Source: Nitrospirota bacterium
GTDB taxonomy: Bacteria; Nitrospirota; Thermodesulfovibrionia; Thermodesulfovibrionales; UBA1546
Assembly (NCBI GenBank): GCA_016208915.1
Contig: JACQXE010000051.1
Location: 1 to 64,000, forward strand
Length of the DNA stretch: 64,000 nucleotides
Direction of reading: 5' to 3'
Shown: piece after piece, positions 54,219 to 63,279 of the stretch
Layout: each line of letters begins with the position of its first letter
Numbering within the stretch: position 1 is the stretch's first letter
Position numbers and translations under genes: made by a program
Notes under the pieces: generated by a model
The model's input: only the letters and a program-made list of their open reading frames with translations
Told to the model about the DNA's origin: nothing
Databases searched by the model: none

Positions 54219-55232
54219 ATGAAAGAGGCAATGCTATACCAAAAGACTGGCGATAAAAAAGTCAGGTGTTTTCTGTGCGCACATAGCTGCATTATCTCGC
54301 CCGGCAAAAGGGGCATATGCGCTGTCAGAAAAAACGTTGATGGAACCCTTTACAGCCTTGTTTACGGGAAGGTTATATCCGCAAACATAGACCCCATAGA
54401 GAAGAAGCCATTATTCCATTTTTATCCAGGTTCTGCTTCATTTTCCATAGCAACTGTTGGATGCAACTTCAGGTGCGAACACTGCCAGAATTATGAGATA
54501 TCCCAGTTTCCCAAAGAAAGGCCTGACATTTTGATCCCAGGTAATGACATGACTCCTAAAGAGATTGTTGACCTTGCATTACGGCATAATTGTAAAAGCA
54601 TCTCCTATACCTATACTGAACCTACGATATTTTTCGAGTTTGCATACGACTGCGCAAAGCTTGCACATGAGAGGGGGATAAAGAATGTATTTGTCAGCAA
54701 CGGATATACAAGTCCTGAGGCAACAAGGCTGATAGCGCCTTATCTTGACGGTAATAACATTGACCTCAAGGGCGGGTCAGAATTCTATAAGAGGATATGT
54801 CATGCAAAGGTCGAACCTGTCAAAAATACAATAAGGCTTATGAAAGAGCTCGGTATATGGGTTGAGATTACAACACTTATAATACCGGGACATAACGACT
54901 CTGAAGATGATTTAAGGAGTATTGTTGAATTCATAAAGTCTGTTGACACTGCAATCCCCTGGCATGTCACGCAGTTTTATCCAACATATAAATTGATAAA
55001 TGTTCCCCACACGCCGCTCAAAACACTAAGATTAGCAAGGCAGATGGGCATTGAGACAGGGCTTAAGTATGTTTATGAAGGAAATGTCCCTGGCGAAGGC
55101 GGTGAAAATACCTACTGCCCAAGCTGCGGGGAATTGCTTATACAGAGATATGGCTTCAGTATAGGTGAAAACAAAATCAGTGGCGGAAGGTGCTCTAAAT
55201 GTTCAGCATCAATAGAAGGGGTATGGATCTGA
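54219..55232 (+). CDS. amrS: radical SAM enzyme of the AmmeMemoRadiSam group
   Basis: About 337 aa from MKEAMLYQKTGDKKVRCFLCAHSC. The radical SAM cluster motif CNFRCEHCQN is near residue 84, preceded by PLFHFYPGSASFSIATVG. An N-terminal Cys-rich region (CFLCAHSCIISPGKRGICAVRKN) and C-terminal CPSCGE...CSKCSA ribbon complete the layout. Together with AmrA at 47979 it suggests this partly characterised pair is present, without the Memo component in view. The reaction is not known to me with confidence. Confidence 0.9.
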   Translation: MKEAMLYQKTGDKKVRCFLCAHSCIISPGKRGICAVRKNVDGTLYSLVYGKVISANIDPIEKKPLFHFYPGSASFSIATVGCNFRCEHCQNYEISQFPKERPDILIPGNDMTPKEIVDLALRHNCKSISYTYTEPTIFFEFAYDCAKLAHERGIKNVFVSNGYTSPEATRLIAPYLDGNNIDLKGGSEFYKRICHAKVEPVKNTIRLMKELGIWVEITTLIIPGHNDSEDDLRSIVEFIKSVDTAIPWHVTQFYPTYKLINVPHTPLKTLRLARQMGIETGLKYVYEGNVPGEGGENTYCPSCGELLIQRYGFSIGENKISGGRCSKCSASIEGVWI

Positions 55233-55296
55233 TTGACAGATCTGATTGGCAGCTTGAATTTTTTAATGCATTCTGTTAAGATTCTTTTCATAAAAC

Positions 55297-56436
55297 ATGG
55301 CACTCGAAGACATTGCTAAATTAAAAGAAAAAGTCGAGAAAGACCCTAAGTCAAAACTCTTTGTTCCCCTCGCCGATGAATACCGAAAAGCAGGAAAAAT
55401 AGATGATGCCGTATCTGTTCTGTTGAAAGGCCTTGCTGACCAGCCAGAATACATGAGCGCAAGAGTGTCTCTGGGCAAGATATATCTTGAGAAAAAAATG
55501 ATAGCCGAGGCTAAAGACGAATTCGAAAAGGTAATAAAAGCCATATCAGACAACCTTTTTGCTCATAAGAAATTGGCCGAGATATACAGAGATTCAGGAG
55601 AAAGTGACAGAGCAATAGCTGAATATAAGGCAGTGCTCAGGCTGAATCCATTTGATGAAAATGCTGTGTCAAACCTTGGGGCGCTTCAGAGCACGGCACA
55701 GAGATACGCTCCAGAACCGTCTTCTGCCACGCTCTCATTTGGTGAGGTACCCGAAGAAAAGATATCAGGAGTGGGAGTTTCTATGGAGGCAGTTCCGGCA
55801 AAGGAGATACAAAAGGAAACAGCAGAGGAAAAATTAGTAGAAATAGCAGAGAGAGCAACAGACGAGGTAGAAACAATAGTAGAGGAAGATATTACGGTGC
55901 TTTCTGAAGGTATGCCCACACCGCTTGAAGAAGAAAAACAGGTAGCTGGACATGAAGATGAGTTCGAAAAGTTCAGGAGATCATTTGATGAGCGTGAGGA
56001 AAAGATTAAGGAGGCTGTTACTGAAGATATCGGAGAAGAAATAATATCCGAAGAGGAAATAGGAGACTTAGGAGAAATAGAAAAAGAGGCAATTGCATAT
56101 GTGGATGTATTAAAGGAGCCTAAGCCTCTGTCAACCAATGTCTTTGAAGCACTGGAACAGGCAGAAGAAGAGCCTGAAGCAGTAAAATTTGCTGAAAAAC
56201 CCGGGTTAAGTAATGCAGATGAATTAGTACGAAGAGGCAATTACACTGAGGCGATGAAGATATATATTAGATTGTTAAAAGCCGACCCTGATGACAAAAA
56301 TATGCGACAGAAGGTTGAAGAGTTAAAGATGCTTCTTCGGATGCTCGGCAAGACAGGAGATGTAATCATTGAGAAACTAAAACTATTTGAAGAGGGGTTA
56401 AAGAGAAGGAAAGATGAGTTTCTCGGAAATTCTTAA
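55297..56436 (+). CDS. TPR-repeat protein with acidic linker
   Basis: 379 aa. TPR-type helices run over about residues 5-130 (DEYRKAGKIDDAVSVLLKGL, AHKKLAEIYRDSGESDRAIAEYKAVL). A long low-complexity acidic stretch (about 155-300) follows, then a final TPR-like unit (ADELVRRGNYTEAMKIYIRLLKADPDD). It overlaps the roadblock gene by 23 bp, which suggests the two act together, possibly as a scaffold with an MglB-like partner. Confidence 0.85.
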   Translation: MALEDIAKLKEKVEKDPKSKLFVPLADEYRKAGKIDDAVSVLLKGLADQPEYMSARVSLGKIYLEKKMIAEAKDEFEKVIKAISDNLFAHKKLAEIYRDSGESDRAIAEYKAVLRLNPFDENAVSNLGALQSTAQRYAPEPSSATLSFGEVPEEKISGVGVSMEAVPAKEIQKETAEEKLVEIAERATDEVETIVEEDITVLSEGMPTPLEEEKQVAGHEDEFEKFRRSFDEREEKIKEAVTEDIGEEIISEEEIGDLGEIEKEAIAYVDVLKEPKPLSTNVFEALEQAEEEPEAVKFAEKPGLSNADELVRRGNYTEAMKIYIRLLKADPDDKNMRQKVEELKMLLRMLGKTGDVIIEKLKLFEEGLKRRKDEFLGNS

Positions 56437-56770
56437 GGAAACCGTTGATAGGGTTGACGGCGCTGTTTCTGCGATGATAATCGGAGCTGACGGCATGCCT
56501 GTTGAGGAATATGCAAATGAAAAGCTTATTAACCTCGAAGACCTCAGCGCAGAGGCATCAGCAATGATCAAAGACATAGGCAATGCAGCAGAGACACTCG
56601 GGCTTGGAGAGGCAAAGGAATTTTCGATAATCTCTGAAAAGTGCGGGATAATAATGAGGAAGATAAATTCCGAGTATTATCTGGCGCTTATCATAAAGCC
56701 TGAAGGTAATTACGGTAAGGGAAGGTTTGTCCTCAAGAATACGATACCTAAGATAGAAAAAGAATTTTAG
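56414..56770 (+). CDS. roadblock/LC7-domain protein
   Basis: 118 aa with the roadblock fold pattern VDGAVSAMIIGADGMPVEEYAN, AEASAMIKDIGNAAETLGLG and the closing YYLALIIKPEGNYGKGRFVLKNTIPKI. Such proteins dimerise and, as MglB, act on small Ras-like GTPases in polarity and motility. No MglA-like GTPase is in the window. Overlap with the TPR gene implies joint expression. Confidence 0.88.
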   Translation: MSFSEILKETVDRVDGAVSAMIIGADGMPVEEYANEKLINLEDLSAEASAMIKDIGNAAETLGLGEAKEFSIISEKCGIIMRKINSEYYLALIIKPEGNYGKGRFVLKNTIPKIEKEF

Positions 56771-56776
56771 GCAGGG

Positions 56777-57964
56777 TTAGTTTTTGGATAAAGAATCTGT
56801 CTTTTGTTTGTCTCTTCCAAAAGGCGAAAACTGTCGCAGTTCTTTTATAATCGCAGGCATGACTTCAATCACCTTGTCTACCTCTGCCTCAGTATTATAA
56901 CGACTCAGTGAAAATCTTATGGAGCCATGTATTGCAGTTGCAGGCACGCCCATTGCCCTGAGGACATGTGAAGGCTCCAGAGAGCCTGATGTGCATGCAG
57001 AGCCTGATGAGGCGCAGATGCCGAATTCATTTAGCCTTAGCAGGATAGCTTCTCCTTCAACATATTCAAAGCTGATATTTGTAGTATTGGGCAGCCTGTT
57101 ATTTGTATCTCCGTTTATTATTGTATTAGGGCATAGTTTTAAGAGCGCATTTTCGATCTTGTCTCTTAATCCCTTTAGATATTGCATCTCTTTGTAAAGG
57201 TTCTCTCCTGCAAGCTCGCATGCCTTTCCGAGAGCAGCAATCGAAGCTACATTCTCTGTGCCTGCCCTTCTTCCATGCTCCTGATGTCCTCCTATTATAT
57301 AGGGATGGAATCTTGTGCCCTTTCTTACATAGAGGGCTCCGACACCTTTCGGTGCATGGAGCTTATGTCCTGATAAGGAGAGCATATCAACAGGCATTTT
57401 GCTGATGTCTATTGGGACTTTTCCGACTGCCTGAACAGCATCTGTATGGAGCAGTATTCCCTTTTCCTTAAGGAAATCAACTATCTCTGCGATAGGGAAT
57501 ATGACGCCTGTCTCATTATTTGCATACATAAGAGATACAATAAGCGTATCTTCATCAAGCGCCTTTAAAAGTTCGTCCATATTGATCTGACCATGTTTGG
57601 TCACAGGGATATAAGTGACCCTATAGCCTTTCCTTGCGAGATGCTTGCAGAAGTTAAGCACAGCAGGATGTTCAACACGCGATGTGACGATATGCCTTTT
57701 GTTTGGGAAAGATTCGGCTGCGCTCATAATTGCAGCATTATCACTTTCTGTCCCGCAGCTCGTAAATATTATCTCCTCAGGCTCAGCGCCTATGAGTTTT
57801 GCAACCTTCTGCCTTGCCTCTTCTATCTTTCTGTGCAACTGGCCGCCAAATGTATGCATGCTCGACGGATTCCCGTAAAATTCCCTGAGATACGGGAGCA
57901 TCTCATTGAGGACTTCAGGCGCTATATTTGTTGTGGCATTATTATCAAAATATATTGTATCCAT
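56777..57964 (-). CDS. nifS: cysteine desulfurase NifS
   Basis: 395 aa with IYFDNNATTNIAPEVL, the PLP-binding Lys in SLSGHKLHAPKGVGALYV, and the active Cys in GICASSGSACTSGSLEPSHVL. It takes sulfur from cysteine for Fe-S clusters. The nif-type assignment rests on its partner nifU immediately upstream; the start overlaps the nifU stop by one base. Confidence 0.95.
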   Translation of the reverse strand: MDTIYFDNNATTNIAPEVLNEMLPYLREFYGNPSSMHTFGGQLHRKIEEARQKVAKLIGAEPEEIIFTSCGTESDNAAIMSAAESFPNKRHIVTSRVEHPAVLNFCKHLARKGYRVTYIPVTKHGQINMDELLKALDEDTLIVSLMYANNETGVIFPIAEIVDFLKEKGILLHTDAVQAVGKVPIDISKMPVDMLSLSGHKLHAPKGVGALYVRKGTRFHPYIIGGHQEHGRRAGTENVASIAALGKACELAGENLYKEMQYLKGLRDKIENALLKLCPNTIINGDTNNRLPNTTNISFEYVEGEAILLRLNEFGICASSGSACTSGSLEPSHVLRAMGVPATAIHGSIRFSLSRYNTEAEVDKVIEVMPAIIKELRQFSPFGRDKQKTDSLSKN

Positions 57965-58794
57965 TATTGTGCCTCCACTATTATCTCTTCGCTAACCAGT
58001 TCCTTTAGTTTATCCTGAATTCCTTTTATTGTAACATCTGCCATAAGACAGCCTGTGCACATTCCCCGAAGCGCAACGATTACCTTGTTGCCGTCTATAT
58101 CTACCAGCTCGATATCGCCGCTGTCAGCCTGCAGTCCGGGTCTTATCTCTCTTTCTATTATCTCCTGTATCAGAGCTATTTTCTGGAGATTTGTAATTTT
58201 TTTTTGGACAGCAGGCTTTTCAGGTTTCTTTAGTGACCAGATGTCCCTGAGTATCGCCTCAATCTCTCCACTGCATTCACCGCATCCTCCGCCTGCCTTT
58301 GTATAGTCTGTAATCTCATCAACTGTTGTAATGTGGTTTTCTATTGCCACTTTTCTGATTTTTTCTTCTGTGACATTAAAACATTTGCAAAGGATTCTGC
58401 CCTCTTCTTCTACGACCTTCGGCTGTCCTCTGTAGTTTGCAACAGCTGCCTCAAGCGCTTCTCTGCCCATCACAGAGCAGTGCATTTTTTCTTTGGGAAG
58501 ACCTCCAAGGAATTCTGCGATGTCCTGATTTGTTATCTGAAGCGCCTCGTCAATGTTTTTTCCCTTAATAAGTTCGGTAAGGGCAGATGAGCTTGCTATT
58601 GCGCTCGCACAGCCAAATGTCTGAAACTTTGCATCAATTATTCTGCCTGAATCTTTGTCAACCCTCAGATAGAGCCTTAGCGCATCGCCGCAAACAATAC
58701 TGCCTACATCTCCCACAGCATCAGGATTTTCTATCTCCCCGATATTTTTGGGATGTAAAAAATGCTCTTTTACCTTGTCAGTATATTCCCACAT
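57964..58794 (-). CDS. nifU: Fe-S cluster scaffold NifU
   Basis: 276 aa of three modules. The first is an IscU-like domain (VCGDALRLYLRV; FQTFGCASAIASSSALTELIKGK; MHCSVMGREAL). The second is a BFD-like [2Fe-2S] region (LCKCFNVTEEKIRK...TDYTKAGGGCGECSGEI). The third is a C-terminal NifU domain (GMCTGCLMADVTIKGIQD). It assembles clusters with sulfur from NifS. Full length, so it is probably active. Confidence 0.96.
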   Translation of the reverse strand: MWEYTDKVKEHFLHPKNIGEIENPDAVGDVGSIVCGDALRLYLRVDKDSGRIIDAKFQTFGCASAIASSSALTELIKGKNIDEALQITNQDIAEFLGGLPKEKMHCSVMGREALEAAVANYRGQPKVVEEEGRILCKCFNVTEEKIRKVAIENHITTVDEITDYTKAGGGCGECSGEIEAILRDIWSLKKPEKPAVQKKITNLQKIALIQEIIEREIRPGLQADSGDIELVDIDGNKVIVALRGMCTGCLMADVTIKGIQDKLKELVSEEIIVEAQ

Positions 58795-58942
58795 TTTCGC
58801 TTACCTGAAATTATATCATAAAAGGATACCTTAGAAGACTCTTCTATATTCATGCGCTATCCTTGTGAAAGTAAGAGATAGTATTTAATAATACGGTTCA
58901 GGGGTCTTGATAATATTGAAAGATTCTGGTTTCATTATAACT

Positions 58943-59935
58943 ATGATAAAGAAAATCGTACTCGGGCTGATCGCAGTTGTATTTATATCGCTTTTAGGTC
59001 TTGTCCTGTTTTTTCCTCTGGATTCATTTGTTAAGAAAAAGATTTATGACAGCATAGGCTCTGCTGTTTCATTCAGCGGCTTAAGGATAGGATGGAGCAA
59101 AATAGCAGCAGATAATGTTTTGATAAAGACTTCTGAAGGAACTGATTTTCTCAGGATAAAACAGCTTAGACTTAGTCCGCACCTGTGGGGACTCTTTCGG
59201 AAGAGGCTGGAGATAAAAGAAATAGAGCTTGATTCGCCGGAACTTTTTATGAAAAAGACCAAGAGTGGCAGATGGCTTTTCCCTGAATTCAAGAAAAAAG
59301 ACAAAGGGAAGTCATCTATTGAACTTATTGTAAAGGAATTCAAGGTTGATGAAGGGAAAATATTTTTAGCTGATGAAGTTGCTGGCTTTAATATGAATCT
59401 CACCGGTGTAGTTGTAAAGATAAAAAACAGGATATCCTTTTTCCATTCTGGCAAGACAGCCATTGATGCCGCTGCACAACTTCCCTCTTCAGGAAGGATT
59501 TCTTTTGTATCTGAGGGCAATATGAATGATAAGAGCCTTAAAGGAGTTTTTTCTATTAATAACATGGACATGGTTATTTTAAGACCTTACATGAAAGGAG
59601 ATGTGAGGGTGAATAAAGGCAGGCTGAATCTGAATTCGACGTTCAATCTTGATAAGGGATACCTGAAAGCACCGTCTGTTCTCAGGGTAAAGGATATTGA
59701 TATTGAGACGAAAGGTGTTTTTCTAGGCGTGTCTGCTCCGCTTGTGTTGGAACTTGTAAAGAAGAGAGGTGAGATTGATCTGGATTTTAATGTGTGGGGC
59801 AGATGGAATAATCTCCAGAATGATCTAAAGGAATCATTCAAGAGAAAGGTTTTTGAAGAGGTTGGCAAGACGTTAGTCTCACCCCTTGAAGATGTTGTAA
59901 GAGAAATTGAAGGCATACTGCCATTTAAAAGATAG
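58943..59935 (+). CDS. AsmA/GspN-like membrane-anchored protein
   Basis: About 330 aa from MIKKIVLGLIAVVFISLLGLVLFF, a single N-terminal membrane helix. The rest is beta-rich: LRIGWSKIAADNVLIKTSEGTDFLRIKQLRLSPHL and LEIKEIELDSPELFMKK resemble AsmA-type or DUF748 proteins that may move lipids across the periplasm. GspN is another possibility. The internal ATG is preferred over an upstream TTG because the membrane helix then starts at residue 3. Confidence 0.75.
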   Translation: MIKKIVLGLIAVVFISLLGLVLFFPLDSFVKKKIYDSIGSAVSFSGLRIGWSKIAADNVLIKTSEGTDFLRIKQLRLSPHLWGLFRKRLEIKEIELDSPELFMKKTKSGRWLFPEFKKKDKGKSSIELIVKEFKVDEGKIFLADEVAGFNMNLTGVVVKIKNRISFFHSGKTAIDAAAQLPSSGRISFVSEGNMNDKSLKGVFSINNMDMVILRPYMKGDVRVNKGRLNLNSTFNLDKGYLKAPSVLRVKDIDIETKGVFLGVSAPLVLELVKKRGEIDLDFNVWGRWNNLQNDLKESFKRKVFEEVGKTLVSPLEDVVREIEGILPFKR

Positions 59936-59942
59936 TAGGGGG

Positions 59943-59972
59943 ACGGCTGCACTCTCGAGAGGGTGCAGCCGT
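59943..59972 (+). terminator. palindromic hairpin between convergent genes
   Basis: ACGGCTGCACTCTC and GAGGGTGCAGCCGT pair with one G-T over 14 bp, 7 bp after the AsmA-like stop. No T run follows, so it may serve as a weak bidirectional terminator. Confidence 0.55.
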
Positions 59973-60024
59973 ACTGCTATGAGAGGCTGTTAGCAGTTCT
60001 AAGATATTAGTTTCCTAACAATTC

Positions 60025-61080
60025 TTACCATCTTCCCGACTTTGTCACATAGTGAGGATTCGTGGAGCTGTAATGACACGTACCGCAGATATCGCCCATG
60101 TTGGTATCTGTTGTCTTGTTCTTATGGCAGACCTCGCAGTTGTTGTTCACGCCATCACCCCAGTTTGTAGGCTTTGTCTCCATATGCATTGAGTTGTGGC
60201 AGGTAATACAGAGAACTTTTGGAAGTCCGCTTCTTTTTCTGCCATGACCTACAGAGCTCTTGAACTCTGTATTCGCGTTCTGTGCATAGGGAACAGGCTG
60301 ATTCTGGAGGCTGGTATGACAGTTCTCACAGCGCGGGAAACCTGCCTGACCGGGTGTTTTCATGATGCCGTTTGCTGCATCCACCAGAGTTCCATGGCAG
60401 GTTACACAGCCAATAGGATCGTTGGGGAACTTATCTTTATGAATGCCTCCATAACACGGAGATGGATGGCATCTGTAGCATCCATCAGAAGTGGTCTGTT
60501 CACTACTGGGCACCCTGTATGCATGCGATGACATCATCTTGGCGCCTAATACATGACAGTTACGGCATAAGCTTGTGCCTGGTGTCGTTGCCTGATTAGC
60601 TATTGCATGGGGAGGCGGAACTGCATGGCAGCCGTCGCACTTTGCATTCCAGCGCCGGATAACGCCTGTGAAAGTCTTGCCGTCTGCGGTGTACGTAATT
60701 TCGGAGTCACCGCTATAGACCATGACGGCCTGCAGACTCGTCGGAGTAGCGGTGTAAACCTTGTTTGTCGAATCGCCGATTGTCATAGTCCCTGTCTGGC
60801 CGGTAGATGTAACTTTCCAGGTTACCCCGGTGCTTGGAAGTAACACATATCCTTCAGCATCAAAGACCTGCGCTTTTACAGGTGTCCCATTACTCCAGAC
60901 AAATATCTTGTATCCTGCGTTAATCCACCCTGCAGGATCAGCGCAGTACATTCCCTTTGCCGGACGGCCGACAATAAGATTTGTTGGCGGTGGAACAGGT
61001 TTTCCTGCGTATGCTATCGTAAAACCTGCTATCACCGAGGCTGCTACTAACAAACTGATTAAAATTTTGTATTTTTTCAT
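60025..61080 (-). CDS. octaheme c-type cytochrome, exported
   Basis: 351 aa. A signal peptide (ILISLLVAASVIAGFTIAYA) is followed by a beta-rich region without haem (about 30-145) and then eight CxxCH motifs: CDGCH, CRNCH, CYRCH, CVTCH, CENCH, CITCH, CEVCH and CGTCH. It is a periplasmic or surface multihaem electron carrier. No catalytic motif of nitrite or hydroxylamine reductase (such as a CxxCK) was seen, so an electron-transfer role is favoured. It has its own sigma-54 promoter and haem would be attached by the CcsA/ResB pair at 12-14 kb. Confidence 0.92.
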   Translation of the reverse strand: MKKYKILISLLVAASVIAGFTIAYAGKPVPPPTNLIVGRPAKGMYCADPAGWINAGYKIFVWSNGTPVKAQVFDAEGYVLLPSTGVTWKVTSTGQTGTMTIGDSTNKVYTATPTSLQAVMVYSGDSEITYTADGKTFTGVIRRWNAKCDGCHAVPPPHAIANQATTPGTSLCRNCHVLGAKMMSSHAYRVPSSEQTTSDGCYRCHPSPCYGGIHKDKFPNDPIGCVTCHGTLVDAANGIMKTPGQAGFPRCENCHTSLQNQPVPYAQNANTEFKSSVGHGRKRSGLPKVLCITCHNSMHMETKPTNWGDGVNNNCEVCHKNKTTDTNMGDICGTCHYSSTNPHYVTKSGRW

Positions 61081-61241
61081 CTTTCTCGTTCCTCCTTACT
61101 TCTAAGTTTTCAACTTTTTGTGTGATTACTTAATTGTTCAAAATATAGCCCCGCAATCTCACATTGCTTTATCACCCCCCCCATTCTATAGATTGTTTAG
61201 TCATTTGGTATCCCAGAAATCTGTTATTCATATTAAGCATT

Positions 61242-61258
61242 AAGCAAAGGATATGCCA
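61242..61258 (-). promoter_or_regulatory. sigma-54 promoter of the octaheme cytochrome gene
   Basis: On the minus strand TGGCATATCCTTTGCTT carries GG and GC 10 nt apart. Transcription would start near 61232 and reach the ATG at 61080 after about 150 nt. Confidence 0.72.
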
Positions 61259-61330
61259 AAAATTCCCTAAAATAATTCTTCATAAAATCAGCGTGTTGTA
61301 ATTAGGAAAAAGTTTAATGGTGTTATGTTC

Positions 61331-61364
61331 GGTGAAATAACCAAATGCACTTGGTTATTTCACC
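61331..61364. promoter_or_regulatory. 34-bp palindrome between divergent sigma-54 promoters
   Basis: GGTGAAATAACCAA, a 6-nt centre and TTGGTTATTTCACC form perfect 14-bp arms. It lies 72 bp from the leftward -24 element and about 98 bp from the rightward one, a normal position for an enhancer-binding protein dimer or hexamer site. Confidence 0.75.
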
Positions 61365-61462
61365 GATAAGTTCTAATAAAATTCTTTGTGCTGGAAACCT
61401 GAAATTATAAAAGGTGCTGATAATAAAAACTTTGGAATCAACCAATGACCGGATTTGCACGA

Positions 61463-61479
61463 TGGTATGGTAATTGCTT
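61463..61479 (+). promoter_or_regulatory. sigma-54 promoter of the receiver gene
   Basis: TGGTATGGTAATTGCTT has GG and GC exactly 10 nt apart. Start site near 61489, just before GGAGG and the TTG start at 61515. Confidence 0.72.
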
Positions 61480-61514
61480 GTCTTTATTAAGACAGGGATA
61501 ATTTAGGAGGAAGA

Positions 61515-61901
61515 TTGAACAAGATACTGATAGTTGATGATGAACCCTTACTAAGACGCAGTCTTTCAAAGGCAGTTCACAGCAATTCTGTTGAGGTTAT
61601 GCCTGTCAGCACTGGCGAGGATGCGTTAGTTGAGATTGGTTCCTGTTTCTACAGTCTCTGCTTTCTTGATATCCATCTGTCAGGTACAAATGGCATTGAT
61701 ATCATGAAAAAGATAAAGGAGATATCCCCAAAGACTAAAGTAGTAATAATGTCAGCGCATGAGATAACGGATGATATGAAGAAAGAGATAGAAAAAAGTG
61801 CTTATCTTTTTGTCCCGAAGCCTTTTGACCTGTCGCATGTCAAGGCAATTGTATCTGAGGTTTTGGGTGATAACTATTCTAATCCGAATTTTTTTATCTG
61901 A
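61515..61901 (+). CDS. single-domain response regulator receiver
   Basis: 128 aa made of one CheY-like receiver. Acidic pocket VDDEP at 8-12, phosphoacceptor Asp in LCFLDIHLSGTNG near 55, Ser/Thr switch in VVIMSAHE, and the invariant Lys in FVPKPFD near 105. No output domain. The start is TTG with GGAGG 5 nt upstream. It could be a phosphate sink or shuttle for the adjacent histidine kinase. It converges on the sigma-54 activator gene, overlapping its 3' end by 28 bp. Confidence 0.9.
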   Translation: MNKILIVDDEPLLRRSLSKAVHSNSVEVMPVSTGEDALVEIGSCFYSLCFLDIHLSGTNGIDIMKKIKEISPKTKVVIMSAHEITDDMKKEIEKSAYLFVPKPFDLSHVKAIVSEVLGDNYSNPNFFI

Positions 61902-63262
61902 TATCTGAGGGAGTCATAGCTTACATTCAGCAGCTTTGCGGCTATGGTTTTATTATTCCGTGCTTTTTTAAGAGCCTGAAGGATAAGGTTTTTTTCAAGC
62001 TCATCGAGATTTATGCCTGTTTCCGGCAGGATGAAGCTATCCTTTAATTCAGTTTTAGCAGTCAGGGCAAGCGTTGTAAACTCCTTAGGCAGGTGTTCTG
62101 GGAGTATCATTTCTGTATTTTCTAACACAACAATCCTTTCTATAACATTTTTTAACTCCCTTATATTCCCCGGCCAGTTATAGGTGAGCATGCATTGTTC
62201 TGTCTCAGATGAAAAGCCTTTAATTGTCTTTTTGTTATACCGTGTAGAAAAGTATGAAAGAAAATATCTTGCAAGAATAGGGATGTCCTCTTTTCTGTCC
62301 CTTAGCGGTGGTATATGCAAAGAAAATGTGTTAAGTCTGTAGAACAGATCCATTCGGAATTCTCCGCGTTCAACCGCCTCTGACAGATTTCTGTTTGTTG
62401 TGGATATTACAGTTGCATTTACAGGAATTTCTTCCTTTCCGCCAATGCGTCTTATCGTTCTTTCTTCTATCACCCGTAGCAGCTTGCTCTGCAGGCTCAT
62501 TTTCATTTCGCCTATCTCATCTAATAAAAGAGTGCCTTCTCCAGCAAGCTCAAAGAGTCCTTTTTTGTCGGATTTTGCATCTGTAAATGCCCCTTTTTCA
62601 TATCCAAAAAGCTCGCTTTCGAGTAGTAATTCAGGCAGGGCGGCACAGTTTATGCCGATGAAGGGTGCATAGTGCGAAAAGCACAGACTGTGAAGAGAAT
62701 AGTGAATATGCCTTGCTATTAGTTCTTTTCCCGTACCACTTTCCCCTGTTATGAGTATGGTCGAGACGTGTGCATCTGTTATCTTGTCGATTTTGGATTT
62801 TAATCCTTTGATTATAATCGATTCTCCGATGATATCCTTCTCAAAAGACTCGCAGTTTACCTTTCTCAGAAAGTCAACTTCCTGTTTGAGACGTGTTTTT
62901 TCTATGGTATTATTTATGATAATTTTTACCTCTTCTATATTGAAAGGTTTAGTCAGATAATCAGCAGCTCCAAGCTTCATAGCCCTGACGGCAGTCTCTG
63001 CAGTATCATCTGCGGTCAGCATTATTACCTGGGTATTCGTTCCCATGCCTTTGATTTCCTGGAGGATGTCTATTCCGCTTTTTTCAGGAAGATTTATGTC
63101 TAGCATAACTATATCGGGAGACAGATTCTGAATCTTGTTGATAATATCATCTGCTGTGGTTTCTGCAGAAACTTCATATCCTTCACTATTCAAAGCTCTT
63201 GAGAGCATTGAGGTAATGAGTTTGTCATCGTCTAACAGGAATACCTTCCCTTTGCTTCTCAT
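61874..63262 (-). CDS. NtrC-family sigma-54-dependent response regulator
   Basis: 462 aa. The receiver domain has Asp in IVMLDINLPEKSG near 53, then comes the AAA+ domain with Walker A GESGTGKE near 169, the sigma-54 contact loop GAFTDA (variant of GAFTGA) near 217 and Walker B LLLDEIGEM near 237. The C-terminal Fis-type helix-turn-helix (NNKTIAAKLLNVSYDSLRYQIKKFGLE) ends the protein. The histidine kinase starts 17 bp upstream on the same strand. It is the obvious candidate to act at the 61331-61364 palindrome. Confidence 0.95.
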   Translation of the reverse strand: MRSKGKVFLLDDDKLITSMLSRALNSEGYEVSAETTADDIINKIQNLSPDIVMLDINLPEKSGIDILQEIKGMGTNTQVIMLTADDTAETAVRAMKLGAADYLTKPFNIEEVKIIINNTIEKTRLKQEVDFLRKVNCESFEKDIIGESIIIKGLKSKIDKITDAHVSTILITGESGTGKELIARHIHYSLHSLCFSHYAPFIGINCAALPELLLESELFGYEKGAFTDAKSDKKGLFELAGEGTLLLDEIGEMKMSLQSKLLRVIEERTIRRIGGKEEIPVNATVISTTNRNLSEAVERGEFRMDLFYRLNTFSLHIPPLRDRKEDIPILARYFLSYFSTRYNKKTIKGFSSETEQCMLTYNWPGNIRELKNVIERIVVLENTEMILPEHLPKEFTTLALTAKTELKDSFILPETGINLDELEKNLILQALKKARNNKTIAAKLLNVSYDSLRYQIKKFGLE

Positions 63263-63279
63263 GTTTTTATCACCTTTAT

